48,124 nucleotides of DNA from contig JADHZB010001397.1 in the NCBI GenBank assembly GCA_015657535.1, positions 1 through 48,124 on the forward strand, written 5' to 3'. This document shows, in pieces, positions 10,983-24,700 of this stretch. Under the pieces are notes generated by a model. It was given only the letters and a program-made list of their open reading frames with translations, was not told the DNA's origin and ran no database searches. The position numbers were made by a program, and so were the translations under genes. This stretch comes from Nephromyces sp. MM_2019 (Eukaryota > Apicomplexa > Aconoidasida > Nephromycida). Position 1 is the first letter of the stretch; the number at the start of each line of letters is the position of its first letter.

Positions 10983-12672
10983 CTAATAGTGGTACCAACG
11001 TTTTATTTCTATTAGAACGGATATCCTGGCTGCACAAGCAAGAGTGATTTCTGCCTTGTAGCTAAAGAAGACTACTACTACTATAGCAAATAATGTAACA
11101 AATCAATTGAAACCTCTCAATGCTATGAATATTTTCTAATCGGAAAACAAACAAGCTTTTTAAAGACCTGGATAGCAGTGAATTCACCCTTTGTATTCCA
11201 AGTTTTTGTCAAAAAAGCTCGTAATAGTTCCTACACCTTACAATGGTTCATTGATTCTCAAAATTGCATTTTAGATACTCATAGAACCCATTCTCAACAA
11301 AATTTACAACCAGTCTACAAGTTACTTACCGAGAATTTGCTATGAATACGCCTCTATTCTTTCCAATGCAGCATTACTCCGGAATCAACTAGAGGGACTA
11401 AATTAATAGGAATGTCAAATGGAGTAGACAAAAGTAAGAACAAAGATATTGTGCCTGCACCCTGGACCTTCTGTCTACGTTCGTATTTCTTTCTTAAAAT
11501 CTTCTAATCTTACGGAAGCAATCTATGCTTCAAAATTGAGGGAAACTTCGCCAGAAAATTGTAGGCTCTAGCTTCCCTGTCAGCTTTGTTAGTTTGGGGG
11601 GCAAAACCTGAAATATTCATAGAGAATTCAGAAACAAAATGAGAGCGTAATAAGAACCTACAAAGGCTATTGATAAACGAACCAGACACATTGAGGGAAG
11701 CTGTATACGCACCCAGGCGAACATTTCGGGAGAGGGAGTAAAAGGTGATTACAGTAATGTTGTACATGCGTAAATGCTTAACAGCGTAGCTTCTGCAGCC
11801 AGCAAGGGTAAATTGATATGAGAAGAAGCGTACGATAAGTATTTGAAGACATCGCATAATTTCTACGGCAAACCGACACACTGCTTCTTCCCTTTCTATG
11901 TCAATCCCATGTTGTACCAGCAAGCAATAAAATACCAGATACTCAAGCTTCACGATGAGGACTCATCTGTGAAGGTGCTTCCTATTTCGGAAGGCTTATA
12001 AAGTAGCTAAAACAAAAGGCGAGTACATCAACACTATGAATTCATTTTGCCGTAATGCGAGTGCAATTTTTCTCGGTCAAAATATTTCTTGCTCATTTTA
12101 ATGTCATTTTCTCAGTCACAAACAATGCGTGCACCCTGGCTCCAAGTCAGATTTTCACTTCAATCACCGGCAACTTTCCGTTTTTGCAAGAGTACGGACT
12201 TATCCAATAGCTCCTGCAATCGTGCTACCTCGATTTTCCTCCTCTAATATAGCTGTTTAACCCCGTAACTTCGCTAAAACACCTTGACTAATGCTTGTGA
12301 TTCACTTGAAGCACAGCGAAGTAATTTTCAATTTCCTGAGCATTAGCATGCCCCTTTCTATTCTCTTTGAATACTATCCTATGAGTAGTTCTAGTCGTTA
12401 TTTAGTCACCTTCCTCAAACTCTCTCAATCGTAGCCTTTTTTTAAGCCTTGTGCTTCATTAGAATAATATCAGCTAATATATATTCTAGTTGTGTTTTAA
12501 TCGTATTTCTACGTATGCGCAATACACACGAATGATCCGTCGCTTTAAATTGAGCCTTTCTCGCTTGCGCTTGCATTCGGTAACTTTCTGATGGTTCATA
12601 AATCATGGGTAGGGACGACTGCTTCTGTTTTTTTACTGTATGGGGGTTTGTTGACAGCCCGGTGTAGGGCAT
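10983..12672 (-). CDS. tentative multi-exon gene with a short coiled coil, about 190 residues
   Basis: Blocks with splice-like borders and agreeing phases are: about 12525-12672 (ATG at 12672; contains PSESYRMQAQARKAQFKA; 3' end unsettled), 12306-12335 (EIENYFAVLQ), 12168-12243 (RRKIEVARLQELLDKSVLL), 11954-11966, 11713-11792 (SYAVKHLRMYNITV), 11514-11607 (NKADREARAYNFLAKFPSI), 11330-11353 and 10983-11061 (ends IEIKRWYHY, stop). The second and third blocks together give a charged heptad-like helix. I recognise no family. Against it: several blocks are under 15 codons, one is 13 bp, and chains like this can be found by chance when enough GT and AG sites are tried. It would be head-to-tail with the rhomboid gene. 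Confidence 0.28.
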
Positions 12673-15600
12673 GTGCTGTGACAATTTAGGCCAGCTATTT
12701 TGCCATTACCTTAATACTCTTCATATTGCTAAGCCACTCACCTATTTACACCCCCTGAAAGTTAAATTTTAAGGTGACACCTTTATTGCTATATCCCAAG
12801 AAAGAAACGGCACTTACTGGGTGCTTGAAAATATAGGACTACTGCCGTTGTGGTAAACAATGCACGGTGGAGCGTTGTACCTGGATGTTGTATTGCATGT
12901 CAACTTACTTCTTCAGCACGAGTGAAGTAGTTTGCGTGATGTGAAGTGGCAGAGATAATAGTTATCGAAAGAAAGAGGGGGAATAATGCTTCCTACCTAA
13001 TCCCTAATCGACGAATATATTTAGTCCTCGTCCGAGTGCCGGAAAGGAACTCATCCTTTCGTTAGAAAGCTCGTTTCATGTTAGACTTCTGCCGCCTTAG
13101 CTTCTTGTTAGAACGCTATTGCTCTAGCCTCATGTGCAGCAAAGTCTTCTTTTCCCCCTAAACATCCAGTCATGCGCCACAAGCAACATAGTATCATTAG
13201 CGTGCATTGCGAAGGAATAGGTAGATATGATGAATCACACTAAATACCGTAGTGCTTTACACATCATACATGGTAGATCTACCAAAGTCAAAGAAACGCA
13301 TTCTAGCGGAGTTTAGCGATATAGTGCTAACTGCTTAACCTTATTACAACTGAACCTTATATGAGCAAAAAGTTTATCTTGGATATAAATTGCATTATGA
13401 ACATTAATACTGCGACATAATTAGTTTTGCCGACAAAAAATAACCTATAAAATTGTAATTTCATCTCGATTATGAAAAAGGGGTAGAAGTGTGACTCCTA
13501 CCCCTTTATGTAACTTACCACGTTATATACTCTTCGAGCCTGGTACATTTTGCACTGTTCAATTAGGTGGTGTACCACAGCTTCGACAGGCATGTTTTTG
13601 CTATTTGAAAGGCATAAAGCCGTCACGCATAGTCTCACGTGCGATAATATCTCCGTATATCACCTACAGAGAAGCTCATTTATAATGTTGGTATTCTAGA
13701 AAATTGAATATGACGCCTAGAATACGCTATAGCTTTACTATTGATTGACGGCAGTTGTTGGTAGACTCATATTTCGCATTGAAATACAAAAATACCTATG
13801 AACAAGCCTTCGCAGGATATATGCGCTTCACTGTTAGAATCTTTATTCTTTGCCTTGCAGAATAGTGCAAACATAAAACGTAGATACTATCCTATTTGTT
13901 CAGCTAAGCAGTAACTGTCCATAGCTAGGTTCCAAAACGCTTAATTACCCTATTAGCATTAGAAGTATCGCCATCAGCGCTTTAGATTGTGAGAATATTC
14001 ACAAGATTATTTATAGTAGTAGCACTTGGTGCTGGGATAGTAGCTCCGTATATTGAGATTAATGGCATTGATTATATGGGTCAGCAGTCTATTAGGTTAA
14101 AAATTACAAGCATTAGCTGCGGTCTAAGCATTGATAAGCTCAATATTGAATTTTTTTTCTGCTTCTTACGTTACTGTTACCATGGAAGTTTAAAGCTATG
14201 CAGTGTAATTCTGTACAAAGATACTATCCTCAAGAGTACATATGTGGTTTCTTGAGCGCAAGCACTAAGAGGTGAGCATAGCAGAACCTTCTGTTACCAG
14301 CGGTGCAATAATAGCACTCACATACAGAGAGGGCTGTTTAACGGCTATTCTCTTATTGAACTGGAAGAAAAAAAAATTCTAAGGTGTTGCAGTCAGATGC
14401 TATAACCTACATTCAGCCATCTCAGCGGTAAGGACCACCTTTTAAGGGTTATATACCCGCTATCTTTTTGTTTCGAGCTTCACTCGGCTGAAACCTCATC
14501 ACAACAATGCCAAATTTGAGGATTATAAGGAAAATTAATCCGCCGTTAGATTCATGAATGCTACTGTTTCAGCTGAAGGAGACCACAGGGGTGGCGTGTT
14601 TACCTTAAAGGCGGATGAATATTACATATTCTGTACATTGCTTCACTACAAAGGGCACTCTGGGCAGTGAATGCGAGAGATACAAAAATTTCAGGTGCTT
14701 AAGTTGGCAGGCCTCCTTATAAAATTTGCAATACGTCAAACGTTAACGGGCTTAATCAGTAAAATACACGCACACTAAATTCCACATTGCAAAAACTAGT
14801 GCAGGGCCGGCTAGGATAAGGTGAGCTAGGCCACGGCTTGTTGGCCAAGGGTAGTTACGTTACTGCTTGTTACGTATACCGCGGTAAAGCACGCCGGTGA
14901 CGTTGAAAAGTAAGCATGTATTCATGCTCTTCAATTGCTACTACAGTTAAAAGGTAACGAAGACTATAGCATATTACAGATTATTCCTCACTCAGTTTTT
15001 ACGCAATGAATCGTAAATAATTGAGGCACTATCTACTCCCTTACTTGAGAGAAAGACCAAGATTATCTTCGGCAGCGATAGTGGTGAAGTAGCAAAGGGG
15101 CACTAGGCTACTAGGGATGATTTTTCATGTTTAATTTTACACGGCAAAGCGCCAGCTAGCGCTACCTCAGCTAATGTGGTAACAAAATAATGGACTTTAG
15201 TCTAAATTTCCTTGCTAAGTTGAAATACCCAAACTCCAGATAAGAAATTAGCTGCCTGGTTTTTATGCACTGATAATATGCAATAGCATAAAACACTGGA
15301 AAAAAGTGAGGCCATACTGCTTCGATGCATTCTTGAGGGATAGCGCTAGAGACTTGTACATCACAGACGTTCTCAAAATTGACTCTAAATGTCATATTCT
15401 TATAGCCGAAAGAAATCTCAGTTTTCATCTGACTATGGAAGATTTTGTGCAGCACGGGCACTACTATGTACTGTGAATAGTATATTTGCAGCTGCATATT
15501 CGTTTTATAAGGGAAATACAATGAACTGCTATTGCTTTACGGTCGTACTCTTTTCCTAATGGCTATTAAGACTAGTGTGCGTTAGCTAGGTTGAAAAGAC

Positions 15601-15860
15601 TGCATTGCCCATCTATATTCTTAATTTCGCAGCTGCTATTGCTTGTTTTCCATATAATTTACAAAAAATGCATGATGTGGCTGCTTTTGCTTTTGAAGCC
15701 AATTTTATGGTTTAAGTTCAGTGCACAAATAAAGGTGTAAATTTTTGTGTCAAAGTACTGAGAAACCAGCAGCATACGCAGTGTATATATGCGCTGCCAT
15801 CCGGTACATCATTAAAAACCAATGTACTTACTTAGACATGAATTATTATTAAAATTTTCC
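12673..15860. other. 3.2-kb interval, mostly unassigned
   Basis: No confident gene. The best minus-strand chain is 14880-14940 (IEEHEYMLTFQRHRRALP), 14774-14810, 14604-14659, 14411-14438, 14322-14360 (strong borders: TTTTTTTTCTTCCAG acceptor and GTGAGT donor around FNKRIAVKQPSLY) and 13601-13663 (IARETMRDGFMPFK, stop). A separate minus block at 13519-13590 starts with ATG in AAAACATGCC and ends at a GTAAGT donor. A 116-codon open frame at 15171-15521 has no ATG at its start. A 10-bp perfect inverted repeat is at 13477-13507. All of this is within chance expectation for the base composition. Confidence 0.25.
13477..13507. repeat. 10-bp perfect inverted repeat, 11-nt loop
   Basis: AAAGGGGTAG at 13477-13486 and CTACCCCTTT at 13498-13507 can form a hairpin in DNA or RNA. 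It is not followed by a T run and sits in unassigned sequence. Such a stem is notable in AT-rich DNA but may be chance. Confidence 0.6.
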
Positions 15861-16587
15861 TCATGCTATGGCGAAGTAATGCTTATCCAAGTCGGAGAAG
15901 TTAGCTTCAGTGCAGGAACTTGAAGTAATTTCAAACCAGCCCTTGAATTCATACGGCCATGAGGAGTATTGCCAAGGCGTATTATTGCTTGTGCTAAAGC
16001 TGCATCACCATCATAAAACGCATTAATTTTTCAACATGGTAATAATAAACCGGATGACACTACTGACCACGAAAAGTTCAGGTATAAATTGCTGATGAGG
16101 CAAGCAAGAACTTCAGCGATGAAGCTGCGACACTCCTATTTATGGAGCTGTTAATTATCCCCTTTACCGAATAATGCAGCTCATCATGCGCTTTCTTGCC
16201 GCCTGCCGTACGCCAGTGTTTGATTACCTTAGGCACACCTCGATTTTTCCGCTAAAACGCCTAGAAAAAATAAGGCCTCAAGCTTTGAAGTGACTTCGTT
16301 ATTCAACTCACATACAGCTAGCCATAAAAGAAAAAAAAATGTGCGCAATGCATGGTATGTTCGATATAATGGAAAAGAACGCATAATTCGATTATTGGAG
16401 TGAACTAAGCCCTTTTACAAGCAAGCGTTATACGTTAATGAACCGAAAGCTGTAACCACGGCAAAAGCATGAGGAAGCTACCACAAACTTGCGGGGACCG
16501 TCAAGGCAAATTAACTCTCGTAGACTGGAATACATTTGAGAAGTCCTCCGACTCCAGCTGCTAGTTACACCAAGCACCGTCGCACTT
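15861..16587 (-). CDS. tentative multi-exon gene, C-terminal part, function unknown
   Basis: A phase-consistent run of blocks: 16571-16587, 16482-16524 (LRELICLDGPRKFV), 16168-16251 (RKNRGVPKVIKHWRTAGGKK), 16068-16135 (ECRSFIAEVLACLISNLYL) and 15861-15993 (PWQYSSWPYEFKGWFEIT, ends HYFAIA, stop). The last block of 43 codons and the 28-codon block rich in Lys, Arg and Gly look the most protein-like. No start exon was found. The same stretch 15861-16000 is open in a second frame on the same strand, which weakens the case. I recognise no domain. Confidence 0.25.
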
Positions 16588-16655
16588 CTTTGTAAAAAGT
16601 AGATGAATGGTCACCTCAAAGTTACCTAATTAATTCACCAGTGTTCATGTTTGTA

Positions 16656-17515
16656 TCAGTTTCTATTTATTTGTAATGCTTGTAATGAGCTTTCTAGTAG
16701 GTTATATCTATGCAGTGAATCAGTCCAGCCAACTGAACGTGGCATCAATATCTGGGATGTGGGCTTCTTTCACGAACATAATAAGCGAATAAACTTCGTC
16801 ATAATAGTGTACTCCTTCCTGATTTCAATGTTTAAGCAGCATATTCTATCACAGACCCACTGTTTAGGCAGCATCTTCTATCACGGACCTTCTGCTTAAA
16901 TGCTCTATGCTAGACCTTCTAAAGCATGAGATAGGCGACGAGGATACGAAAGTTACCCAATGAATTCCGCTGACATGGTAGTGTATTGTTAAGAACCTAA
17001 CCAGTAGCGACAAAAAAATGTTTTAGGAGTCTTACGAAAAAGTATTACGGAGTACCCTACATGAGGGCTTCTGAGGAAAAGAGCCTGAACATGACGATTT
17101 TATACGTGCTTCAGCTGGAACCGCTGAGGATTATGCAAGAAAATAGAGGCAGAGGCAAGTTCGCGCTTCAGTTTTTCCAGATATATTTTGGGAATACAGT
17201 ATATTAACAGGCTAGCGATTCAATCTAAAGAGTTAAATATGTACACATACTCCGATTTATCTCTAAATACGCTGTTGCAAGCATGCATGTGAGTGCAGCT
17301 GCATCAGCATACATTGAAGGAGTCCTTCACCCAAAATATCTCCTTGAAAAATGTAGCTAATTCAAAATTAATCATCAAATTTTACATTTATTACCCTATC
17401 TGATTTGCAGCCTTCCCGTAAATCTTGATACTTAATAAAAATACCATTCGCACGATTGCATGAAATTTTCCGCATATATCCCCATGAGATACGCTGTAGT
17501 GTCGCTTGTTATCTG
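16656..17515 (-). CDS. tentative multi-exon gene fragment, function unknown
   Basis: Blocks with matching phases: 17445-17515 (TTAYLMGIYAENFMQSCE, after the acceptor TTATTTCAG), 17395-17430 (IKIYGKAANQI), 17331-17356 (YIFQGDIL), 17036-17123 (VPAEARIKSSCSGSFPQKPS), 16957-16996 and 16656-16751 (GWTDSLHRYNLLESSLQALQ, stop). No upstream start exon was settled. The model depends on six short blocks, so it could be an artefact. It would lie head-to-tail upstream of the preceding candidate. No family recognised. Confidence 0.25.
16836..16897. repeat. 32-bp tandem duplication
   Basis: GCAGCAT-TTCTATCAC-GACC occurs at 16836 and again 32 bp later at 16868, each followed by similar sequence (CACTGTTTA and TTCTGCTTA). 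Two copies only; a simple local duplication in unassigned sequence. Confidence 0.7.
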
Positions 17516-18728
17516 CTGAAATAACTTCAGCAATATAACTTGATCCGTTGAAAATCTTTGCTTGTTTTTTTCTTCTTTTTCTTATGCTCTGTTGTGTATG
17601 TGATGCTTACAATCATCACTACGCGACAAATATCACTTCACTAATGAAGCATTTATGGAGGCCAAATGTACAAATCGTAGCTGGACATCGCTTATATAGT
17701 AATAAAATTATAACGCCGTTAAAATTATGCAAGTTAGTGCGATATCGCTGTCTAAGAGCGCTTAAAACGATAATGAAGACACTATGCTAGTGCATGAGTA
17801 AAGTTTGCATTTCAGCATTGAATGCATAGAAAATGGTATGTATGTAAGAGATACACATACATGCACCTTAGGATATAGCAGAAAGCGATGCATCGGTTAC
17901 CATCTACGCCTGAAAGCATTTTTAAGATGTTTCACTATGGTTTCCCGGGGATTAAAAGGGCAAAATATACGAGTTGCGCCTATCTCTAAACTTATCTTCT
18001 TTCATTTCGGCGCGTGAATTTGAAGCAAGCTTAATCATTCTAGGGATCACTAGAAGAATACCCCTGTGACAACCATCATCAAATGCTAAAAGCAGTGTGG
18101 AGAGCTTGCTGAAAATTACTCAAAATCCGTATATCTTCTTGTAGACTTCCCTATTGAAAAAGAGGTGAAAACACGGAAAAAAGGAGATTTTATAGAAGTG
18201 GAAGAGAAAGCATGTTAGTGGCAGTGAGAGGAGGAAGATCAAGTTGCTGGAAGATTAGCGGAAGCATATTAGTGGCAGTGGGAGGAGGAAGATTAAGCCT
18301 TGGGATTTCAAGAAAAGAACATCCCAATTTTGGTGAAAGACAGTATGCAATCAGGAGGGGAATTGGGAATAACGAGACTGCCCCCACCAAAAGAGTGATC
18401 AACCAAAGTACACACGCTGTGGAACACAATCCGCCGTACTCTCTGCACAAACATAATGTAAGCTAGAACCTCCTGATGCTGTATATGTGCCGTTTCTCAT
18501 GCTAACTTTAAGCAATCACTTTTGTTTTAGTTACTAATTTACTTTAGGATACCATTAGATTTGAATAAGCTGTGTAAACGTATTAACTGATGTATCGGTG
18601 CTTATTATTCCTGCTCGCACATGACTAGGTGCCTGCTTACGCAGGTGATGGTACATGAACGCTCTAGTCTTCGTGTGTGCCCATTCATGCCAGTTTCAGT
18701 GTGTGTTTTGAGGCAAAAAAATTTTTAA
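17516..18728. other. 1.2-kb interval downstream of the giant gene
   Basis: Holds the 3' flank of the large minus-strand gene. No supported gene. It contains a 54-bp tandem duplication at 18210-18297. Open frames at 17548-17790 and 17805-18017 on the plus strand are unremarkable. Confidence 0.4.
18210..18297. repeat. 54-bp tandem duplication, purine-rich
   Basis: A 30-bp core, (A/G)TTAGTGGCAGTG-GAGG then AGGAAGAT-AAG, starts at 18214 and recurs at 18268 with three base differences. The preceding bases (AGCAT) also match, so the duplicated unit is about 54 bp, a whole number of codons, which keeps open frames on both strands. Confidence 0.75.
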
Positions 18729-21700
18729 TTACGCACAATGTGTTTCATCGTCCCCCACGCTCTGCAGCAAACTTATTCATATAAAGATAGAAAGCACCTT
18801 TTTCAGAAAAATCAAAGGGAAAATCAAGCTTTAAAGATATTTACTTACTTGCGTGTCAAGATGATGATTTAAGCTGAAGATTTTCGCTACATCAGAAATA
18901 TCAAATTTTACTCCTGCTCCTTCATATATCAAATCATTGGAATCAGATTTTATCTGAAAAAATAGCTGCTTCACTCTTTTGAACATATCTACTAATTCTT
19001 TATCGTTTGCAATACACTGTAAAGAAGGCGTCTCGAGCGCACTGCTCTGAGCAGGAAAGAGACAGAGACTAGTCAATGTAGGGCCTGTAAAAAGAAACGG
19101 TAAAACCCTCAAGTGAAACGGTAGAAGCTCCAATATAAACTGCAGCAAAAATATGGGCAGTTCTGCTCTTTTATAATTTTACTGATAATGTAGCCATCCC
19201 CCTAAACAGGAAATTTTGGAGACACCCAAGTATTTTTCCTACAGTATTAGAGAAAGGAATCAGACTAGTCGATTGAGCTAAATGTGAAAAATTACACATC
19301 ATCTCCAAAAACTTGATAGAAGAAAGAAAAACCGTAAACGGTAGTACCAAAATGAAAGCTTCTTTGAGAAAGCTTACAAAGGAAAAGAAGAAAAGGTAAA
19401 AAAAATTCGTACATATTTCAAAAAATCCGCAGCACTATATGGAATTTTCTGCAATTCAAATTGAGAGATCTGCAATAGAATTGTGGGCATCAAGAGTAGA
19501 CTAAGAATTCACGCACACAACATGAAGAATGCGTGCAAAAACCGTTGAAGCTCAATAAATTGTTACCAAAAAGAGCAAAAAATTAAAAAAAACTCACTTA
19601 TCCCTCCTAGAGGTTCTTGCATGATATTTACCACTTGAATACAGCAAAATCTCTCTTTTCAAATAAGCCATTACCTTTTCGATTGCAAGATATCGCCCCA
19701 TTAGCATTTTCACCATGAGGATGACTTACTTCTCCCTGCTTTGGCGAAAAAAACGGTAATCTTCTGATAGAATACCCTTCAGCTGCCCCATTTACTGCCT
19801 GTATACAGAGAAGAGCCACATCTTATGTTTAACTAGTGACTCAGGTTTTATCAGAATTTATGTGCCACTGAATGGGCAACAATATACAGAGAATTCATAA
19901 ATGAATTCTAACAAAAATTTCAATTTTTCTACATCTTCATGTTCACGTGATTCCAGAGCATAGCAAAATCAACGATCCACTGTAAAAATTTGGCAGTATG
20001 GCATAGCAAATACCTCGAGGCTCAATTTTACGCATTAAAAGAAAGAAATTACGCCTTCTCGCTGAGTAAAAACTAAACAAAAAAAAATAACCACACACAC
20101 ACGTAGTAGTACGCATAGAAAAGCACACAAGATATTGAAGACGGATGCTGAAGCAGGAAAAAAATAAAAAAAGACACAAAAATGAAAAGCACATTTTATC
20201 AACAGGAAGACTGATGCCTTCACAGAAAGCAATGATAAATTATCGAAAAAAACAGAGAATCATCCTATAAGTGCGAGCCATGAGTGTTGAAAACACAAAA
20301 GGAGGCATCATTGTTCAAAAGATGAACTAAGAAGCTCAATGCTAGTGATCAGTTTGCTTCAAGAAACACTTTAAAATTGACAGCATCGTCTTATTTGAAC
20401 TCAACATTTTCGGGAGAAGGCTAGTAAAAAAAGGGGGACTTCAAGCGTGAGAAGCTTAAAATTAGGGATTATGATAGTATCAAATGCATTTAAGGAGGTG
20501 AATTTCTCCAGAAAATGATGAATTTTCACATTTTTTAATATTCTTGAATTCTGATGCTTTTATTAAAAAAAATAACGAAAATTTTACGAGGAAAAGAATG
20601 AGCTAAAAATCACCTTCCCAATATCTGCGTCCCAATTTTTTCGCCGGGAGGGAGAGCTGCAATTTTCAACTAAAAGTAAATCGACAAGAAGCTCGATGAT
20701 GAAAAGGAGGAAAAAGCAAAATTTGATTTTAAAGAAGAAAAAATGCTTTTATAAATGAAAACCTAAAGAAAATAGAAGTAAAAGCTTAAAATCTTGCAAA
20801 AAAGTGGAAATGGACTAAAGAAAAAGAAAAAGAAGAAAAAGAAGAAGAAGAAGAAAAAGAAGAAGAAAAAGGAGAAGAAGGAGAAGAAGAAGAAGAAGGA
20901 GAAGAAGAAGAAGAAGGAGAAGAAGAAGAAAAAGAAGAAAAAGAAAAAGAAGAAGAAGAAAAAAAAAAAGAAGCAGAAGAAGAAGAAGAAGAAGCACCAG
21001 AAGGACCAGAGGCATAAGAAAAAAAACATTAAAAAAAAAGGAAAAAAATCCAACAACGGCAAGAAAAGACATCTACATTATACCTCATAAACTACAAGAT
21101 CTTTTGGAAAAGCATTCCAAATAGCACACGGCACCAACGCAAAGTAAAATTCAACGTGTGTGCACAATATACAAGCATAATCCCCGTTGGCGAACATTAA
21201 GCAACAAATTATTGCTACCTTCTATGGCGTATGGTTTTTCTTCTGCCTCTTCATCAAAGAGCGACACATTACCTTGAAAGCTTTCCTGTTACGGTAAAAA
21301 GGCAAAATAATCGAATCGGAATACGATTTCAACAATATCAAAAGACTTGCTATATTTAATAAAAAGCGAGAGTAATGAAATCATACAAAAAAGCAGCAAA
21401 AAACCCCAAATGAAGTGAAAACAGGAGCAAATACTATTAAAAGCAGGAAAAAGTTGAAAAAAGCGCATGAAGCAGTAATATCTTTGTATTTTATTGAAGA
21501 TATATCATTCGATATCTCGCTGTGTAAATCGTTTTAAAAAGAAGAAAAAACCCAGATAAGACATAAAATCTCATGAAAAAGAGCACATAGAGGAGAAAAT
21601 CGTCTTTTCCCTAATTTTTAGGAGGGCATATATATGCAGCGGTGCTCCACAAAATACCTGCAAGTTAACTCCTTCTGTCAAATTTGGTGATTCCTCCTTC

Positions 21701-24700
21701 TCTGTAGTAAAAATTTTCAAATTTTGGTGAAGAGAATAGTACACACAAGGAGAATGAGGTGGAAATCTTTGAATTTTGGTGAAGAGAATAGCACATACAC
21801 GAAAAGTAATTTAAAGACAAAATTTCGGTATAACTGAAGCCATAATAAAAAAAAGAAAAAATTCGCACACAAAGAATGCACACACCAAACGATTGAATTC
21901 TAAGGAGGAACTGAGTTTATAGCAAAATTTCTGATAAAATAACAAGAAAAAAAAAGTCCCATCAAAAAACACCACTTCTTCTTCTTCTTCTTCCAGAAGT
22001 ACAAAACAAAAGCCTATCCTTCAAATATGCTCAAAACAAAATACAAGCTAAAAAGAACTCACACACTTACTAGCTCATTCGAAAACACTATAGAAACACA
22101 TAAATTCAAAAAAAACATAAAATTTGAAGCGCTAAAACACTTCTCATACACACACTACTCACACATAAAATATATGAAGGAAAACTGCTTTTTCCCCAAT
22201 AAAACGCTCAAAAAATAGAGACATCGCTACCACTAAAAATCCTATAATAAAAGCATGCTATATATATTTTTTGAATAAAAACTCTGAAAAATATGCTGAT
22301 TAGTAGGAAATCTAGAAAAAGAGAATTTTCTTCCGGCTTTTGAAGCTTCCAATTTGCCGAAAGATTCTTGTTCTTCCCGAAACTTTTCCTTGAAAAAACA
22401 TCCATTTGAAAGTAGAAAATCGGCTAGCAAGAATATCCTGCAAAACAAGCTACATAAAATTCCCACCTGTTTTGTCGTCTAAAGAATTCATTGCGTGAAC
22501 CAGTGACATGATACAACCGATTTCCCTCCTTATGGAGGCCACGTTCCAATGCGAACGCTCATCGCTTATCAATCCTTTCTCTGAAGAATTAAGAGCGTTT
22601 GTGCGTAACACAAGCTGAAGCAGGCCTCAAGAAATGATTCAGTTGTGTGGCTGTGAAGTGTGTGAGAGAATTTATCAAGAAGATGCAAGGCTAGGTTTAT
22701 TACTCAAAAATTCAACAGTTTTAAACATGTAAAAAAAACTAGAATACTTCATCAAAATAAAGAATTCATAGCATAAGCAAATTCACATCAAAGTGGCAGT
22801 GTAAACACTGAAAAATGGCAAACAAAAAAATTCACACACACACAGTAGACTTCTCGAGCGATGTGTATACTTTGGATTCCGTATTGCCATAAAAATAAGC
22901 ACAAACGGGAAACCAATTAAGAGCAGTCCATAAAAGAGAAAACAGACACGCACGCACACAAACAGAGAAGAAAGCGAGTAAAACATCAAACAAAATGAGA
23001 GAACACACACACATATAATCACACACACATATAATCACACACACACACACATATAATCACACACACACACACATATAATCACACACACACACACATATAA
23101 TCACACACACACACACATATAATCACACACACACACACATATAATCACACACAAGAGAGAGAGAGAGAGATCAGAAAAAAGGAGAAAAAAGACCAAAAAC
23201 GATACAATGGAGCGTAAAAATAGTTTTTTTTCATTGCACTATTATGCAAAAAGCATCAAACTGGGAAATGAACACAAAAATTCTGCTGGCAAGTAGTATT
23301 TGCCTCTATTATTGCCAGGAGACTTGAAAGTAGCGCCCTTTAGATGTTTAGACCTTTCAAGAAGCTGGCGAATATCCGTCTAAACGTCAAAGACACATAA
23401 AAAAAATCCAAGAAAGCAACTCTAAAACCACATCAAGAGTACTCGTATCAACAACAAAGAAGCACGTAGCAATGAATACCAAAAACGTGCTGAGAGAAGT
23501 TTAAAAGCTAAGAAGCATCGAAACCTCTTTAATGCGTGCAGTCTCCAAAACAAAATCGAACTCACTCATCAGCTTCTTTTCTCATGCGTTTTCACATCAC
23601 AGTTTTTTCATCAATTCAATCAGAGCCAAAGTTTGCTCGCACACAAAATACCCATTTAAAAAAGCCTACATCCGTGAGCTTATAAAAAACGATTTTCCAT
23701 TACGGCAGCACTTACAACAACAAAAAAAGCGGATTGTAACATACAACAAGGAGATTTTCAGCAAAAATTCGCACACAAATCATCCCCTTTCACCAGCATC
23801 AAAAATTACTTCCGTAAAGAGCAATCTTCTTAAATTTCAAACCTCTGATATCAATTTTGAGGCATAAAAGGTAGTCAGTGTTGGTCCATTCAAAGATGAA
23901 AGCTCATGAATCCTCTTCTCTAGCATCTGAAGAGGATAAAGCAAAGGCCTTTGCAATGAGGAGGTAAAGGCTTCAAAAAATAAAAGCAAAAAAAAGAAAC
24001 TCTGCAGGAGAACTTATAATTAGAACTTCACTTCACGCCTCAAAAAAGAGGTTGAATCTCTATGCCTATTGTGCTTTTCATATGAGGGTAGGCATTTATA
24101 TGAGGAATCTAAATGAAGGTTCAGGCAGATGAGAGAGCTATGAGCACCACAGGATTACAGAGCACAGGTGCAGGCTGATGAAAAAAATTTGAACTACAGC
24201 CGTTTTCATAGCTCAAGAGCATTTCTACTCTGTATCTACACACACCAGCTAATCTGTGCATGCCAATAGCCTGCAACTTAGAGTTGCACATTCGGCTGCT
24301 GGTGATGAGCTGCTTGCTAAGATTTGTGCTTTGATTGCCAGTAGTGTATTGATGTTGAACGTTTTGTGCTGGCGATGGGAGTTTTTAAAAGCCTTCAACA
24401 CCTTAAGCGTTTCTATAACTCTGTTTTTATAGATTTTAAGCGTATATTCGCAGAAGTTATTCACATATGATATACGTCAATGGACAGCTCCATATTTTCC
24501 CAGTGTGTGTGTGTGTGTGTGCTTTTGTGTGTGCTTTTGTGTGTGTGCTTTTGTGTGTGTGTGTGTGTGCTTTTGTGTGTGTGTGTGTGTGTGTGCTTTT
24601 GTGTGTGTGTGTGTGTGTGCTTTTGTGTGTGTGTGTGCTTTTGTGTGTGCTTTTGTGTGTGCTTTTGTGTGTGCTTTTGTGTGTGTGCTTTTGTGTGTGT

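Noticed and set aside
11510..11953. 147-codon continuous ORF on the minus strand
   Set aside because: It has no ATG at its start and its length is near chance expectation for the window; only parts of it fit a spliced model.
20763..21090. Long Lys-rich and Phe/Leu-rich ORFs on both strands
   Set aside because: They only reflect an AAG-rich low-complexity tract that lacks stop codons in several frames; it lies in an intron of the giant gene.
21714..21800. Duplicated GAATTTTGGTGAAGAGAATA segment
   Set aside because: Two copies of about 25 bp in an intron of the giant gene; too small and local to interpret.
22989..23150. CRISPR-like regular array
   Set aside because: The units are simple AC dinucleotides with ATATAATC spacers of fixed sequence, a minisatellite in a eukaryotic intron.
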